Origin: Bufo bufo
Taxonomy: Eukaryota; Chordata; Amphibia; Anura; Bufonidae
DNA length: 64,000 nucleotides
NCBI RefSeq assembly: GCF_905171765.1
Contig: NC_053391.1
Coordinates: forward strand, 655,807,750 to 655,871,749
Direction of reading: 5' to 3'
Shown: piece after piece, positions 61,190 to 64,000 of the stretch
Layout of the letters: each line of letters starts with the position of its first letter
Numbering within the stretch: the first letter of the stretch is position 1
Made by a program: the position numbers and the translations under genes
The notes under the pieces: model-generated
What the model saw: only the letters and a program-made list of their open reading frames with translations
Told to the model about the DNA's origin: nothing
Databases searched by the model: none

Positions 61190-62412
61190 TGTAGTTATGC
61201 CCACATTGTACCCCCTCACGGTAGTTATGCACACACTGTGACCCCTCACAGTATTCATGCCCTCACTGTAAAACCTTCAAAGTAGTTATGCCCACATTGT
61301 GCCCCCCTCAAAGTGCGTATCCTTTCATTGTGCCCCTTCAGAGTATTTATGCCCTTACCCCCCCCCCCACAGTAGTTATGCCCTATCTGTGCCCCCTTCA
61401 TGGTAGTTATGCCCTTTCTGTGCCCCTTCAGAGTAGTTATGCCCTCTCTGTGCCCTCTTCTGAGTAGTTATGCCCTCACTGTGCCCCCATAACAGTTACA
61501 CCCCTTCACAGTAGTAATACCCTCTGTGCCCCTTCACAGTAGTAATGTCCTCTGTGCCCCTTAACAGTTATGCCCCTACACAGTAGTAATGCCTTCTGTG
61601 CCCCCTTACAGTAGTAATGCCCTCTGTGCCTCCTTCACAGTAATAATGCCCTCTGTGCCCCCCTCACAGTAGTAAAGCCCTCTGTGCCCCCTTCACAGTA
61701 GTAATGGCCTCTGTGCCCCCTTCACAGTAGTAATGCCATTGTGCCCCCCTCACCGTAGTAAAGCTCTCTGTGGCCCCTTCACAGTAGTAAAGCCCTCTGT
61801 GCCCCCTTCACAGTAGTAAGGCCCTCTCTGCCCCCTTCACAGTAGTAAGGGCCTCTCTGCCCCCTTCACAGTAGTAATGCCCTCTGTGCCCCCCTCACCG
61901 TAGTAAAGCTCTCTGTGGCCCCTTCACAGTAGTAAAGCCCTCTGTGCCCCCCTCACCGTAGTAAAGCTCTCTGTGGCCCCTTCACAGTAGTAAAGCCCTC
62001 TGTGCCCCCTTCACAGTAGTAAGGCCCTCTCTGCCCCTTCACAATAATAATGTCCTCTGCACCCCCTTCACAGTAATAATGTCCTCTGCGCCCCCTTCAC
62101 AGTAGTAAAGCCCTCTGTACCCCCTTCACAGTAGTAATATCCTCTGCGCCCCCTTCACAGTAGTAATGTCCTCTGCGCCCCCTTCACAGTAGTAAGGCCC
62201 TCTGTGCCCCCTTCACAGTAGTAATGTCCTCTGCGCCCCCTTCACAGTAGTAAGGCCCTCTGTGCCCCCTTCACAGTAGTAAGGCCCTCTGTGCCCCCTT
62301 CACAGTAGTAATGTCCTCTGCGCCCCCTTCACAGTAGTAAGGCCCTCTGTGCCCCCTTCACAGTAGTAAGGCCCTCTGTGCCCCCTTCACAGTAGTAAGG
62401 CCCTCTGTGCCC
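61190..62412. repeat. Minisatellite, about 31-bp unit
   Basis: Tandem copies of CCCCCTTCACAGTAGTAATG with CCCTCTGTG, increasingly regular from left to right, about 38 copies. It is followed by GGGAAATTTCCCTGTA and CCAATCTGCCCCTG (62415-62455), which resemble the right end of the hAT element at 23642-26014 (GGGAAATTTCCCGC, CCAGTCCGGCCCTG), so this is probably another minisatellite-bearing hAT copy. Confidence 0.88.
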
Positions 62413-62455
62413 CCCGGGAAATTTCCCTGTAAGGTCTATGGCCAATCTGCCCCTG

Positions 62456-63493
62456 TGTACCCCTTTTGCTTTATTGACAGCTCCAGCCTTTTACCAGCCT
62501 GGTATCAGCATAAAAATCCTATGCATGTTCTGTCTGTTCCCAGCCTGGCGCATGCGCAATATGACTTTAAGGCTGTTGTCCACAGCACAAAACATACTGT
62601 ACATGGGACTTGAACGGCCCATGCCTGAGCTTTCTATGTGGATACCAATAAAAATAAGAGACTGCTGGGGCTGTCAAGCAGGGCAGAGAGAGAAAGGAGC
62701 TGGGCAAGGTTTGCAGATGAGACCCGGAGCCCTTCCTGGGACTGGGACCACCATCAGAGCACTTGTAATACTAAAGATTACAGTACAATTAAAGGGGTAT
62801 GCTCTAGGATAGATATGTCATCAGTATCTGATCTGTGGGGGTCACGCATATGCATTATCGCTACGGCCTTCTCCCTGCTCACCAACCACAGCGCCGTACA
62901 TTGTATAGTGGCTGTACTTGGTATTGCAGCTCAGCTCCATTCACTTCTAAAGCCTGATTTGATACTGATAGCCTCTTCTGAAGATAGCCATCAATATCCT
63001 GTTCTTGGAAAGCCTCTTTTTGCATCTAGGTTATCTCATACAGCCCTGGTGGCTACCGCAAAGGGTGTCCTACCGGTCAGGTATACAGATGCAGACGAGC
63101 TAAACTTGATGGTTAACACATTAGGTAAAGAATGGCAAGAAAACGATACCTAACTTTTTAATGGATTTCAATGCCTTTTGTCACGAGATAACCAATATAC
63201 CACTGTGTCATGTGTTATCAGAGTCAGCTTTGGCTCTGCTACATCTGCTATATCTTTTTTTCCTGTACGATTCACAAAGAGTGAACATAGGCTTGGAGCT
63301 TGGCTGAGAAAGGAAATCGAGGACAGACAAGAAAAGAGAGTAGTTAATGGAAGAAGTTACCTAGTTTCTTGAGTAAACATATACTGTGTGTCCCTTAAAG
63401 GGGTTGTCTCATTATGACAACTTTATCCCCCATCCACAGTATCATTTTCTAATCTTCAATCTTCATTTAGCTCATCATGTCTCTTCTTTTGTC
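62456..63493. other. Unassigned stretch with MITE remnants
   Basis: TTAAAGGGGTATGCTCTAGGA at 62790 and TTAAAGGGGTTGTCTCATTA at 63396 look like MITE tips. The frame at 62638-63153 (171 codons) has no recognisable motif and is taken as chance. Confidence 0.35.
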
Positions 63494-63888
63494 TTAAAAG
63501 GACCCCGTCACCATGAAAATGCAATGTTAGCTACAGACAGCATCTTATAGAGCAGGAGGTGCCGAGCAGATTCATATATAGTTTTATGGGAAAAGATTCA
63601 GTAAAACTTGTATTTTATTCATTTAAATTCCTGCTCATTCTGGGTTGTGAAGTCCAGGAGGCGGAGCTATCAGTGATTGACAGCTCTCTCTGTATACAGT
63701 CATAGAGGGGAGGCTGTCAATCACTGATAGCTCCGCCTCCTGGACTTCACAGCCCGGAATGAGCAGGAATTTAAATGAATAAAATACAAGTTTTACTGAA
63801 TCTTTTCAGATTATAGAGCTCATCCTGCTCTATAACATGCTGCCTGCAGCTCAGACACCATGTGCAAAATGACAGGTTCCCTTTGAGT
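63494..63888. mobile_element. Fold-back MITE, arms about 180 bp
   Basis: AAGATTCAGTAAAACTTGTA at 63592 is mirrored by TACAAGTTTTACTGAATCTT at 63787, and GGAGGCGGAGCTATCAGTGA by its complement around 63720. Outer tips AAAAGGACCCCGTCACC and GACAGGTTCCCTTT are diverged. Confidence 0.9.
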
Positions 63889-64000
63889 TCCTCCTTAGAG
63901 TTTTTTCCCTGCTTTGTCTCTCAATAGCCTCATTAGGGTCGTCCAAATACATCAGAGGTGATTTCTGCACTCCACTGACGATCGAGCAGCCATCGGGAAC

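Noticed and set aside
62638..63153. 171-codon frame, possible host exon
   Set aside because: No motif or compositional sign of a gene, and MITE-like tips lie inside it; a protein search would be needed to reconsider.

Overview
The window is vertebrate genomic DNA made almost entirely of transposable elements, and I found no host protein-coding exon, tRNA or rRNA. The mix points to an amphibian, most likely a frog or toad with a large genome: CR1/L2 and L1/Tx1-like LINEs, a Penelope-like element, a Ty3/Gypsy element, many Tc1/mariner and hAT elements, TTAA-flanked elements and long fold-back MITEs. The species cannot be fixed from the sequence.

Layout. 0-10 kb: LINE remnants, two Tc1 elements (1167-2727 and 3120-4672), a 310-bp hAT MITE, a hAT-like element with a minisatellite core (6512-8324), and a Tc1/mariner element with terminal inverted repeats of about 270 bp (8951-10116). 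10-18 kb: MITEs, a perfect 60-bp-arm palindrome, a solo-LTR candidate and a DD37E-spaced Tc1/mariner element (16556-18118). 18-26 kb: a CR1/L2-type LINE on the minus strand with an uninterrupted 983-codon ORF2, then a hAT element nested inside another hAT element, each with a perfect 8-bp target duplication. 26-39 kb: two large TTAA-flanked elements, minus-strand LINE pieces, a Penelope-like element with a GIY-YIG nuclease domain that is split by one TTAA element, and a 5'-truncated Tx1-like LINE with a 16-bp target duplication. 39-46.7 kb: a complete Ty3/Gypsy retrotransposon on the minus strand with matching 759-bp LTRs and open gag and pol. 46.7-64 kb: fold-back MITEs, two more TTAA-type elements, a hAT element with a perfect target duplication, a decayed Tc1, microsatellites and a long minisatellite.

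The genes do not act together as a pathway. Each open frame serves the mobility of its own element, and the order of events can be read from the nesting. Most coding copies are broken. The best preserved are the Gypsy gag-pol and the CR1/L2 ORF2. No clearly new biological system was recognised. The most unusual structures are the nested hAT pair with an expanded core, the octamer-bearing inverted LINE 5' ends, and the mariner element whose transposase 3' half is replaced by an inverted copy of its own 5' end. All boundaries and identities were read by eye, with no database search.
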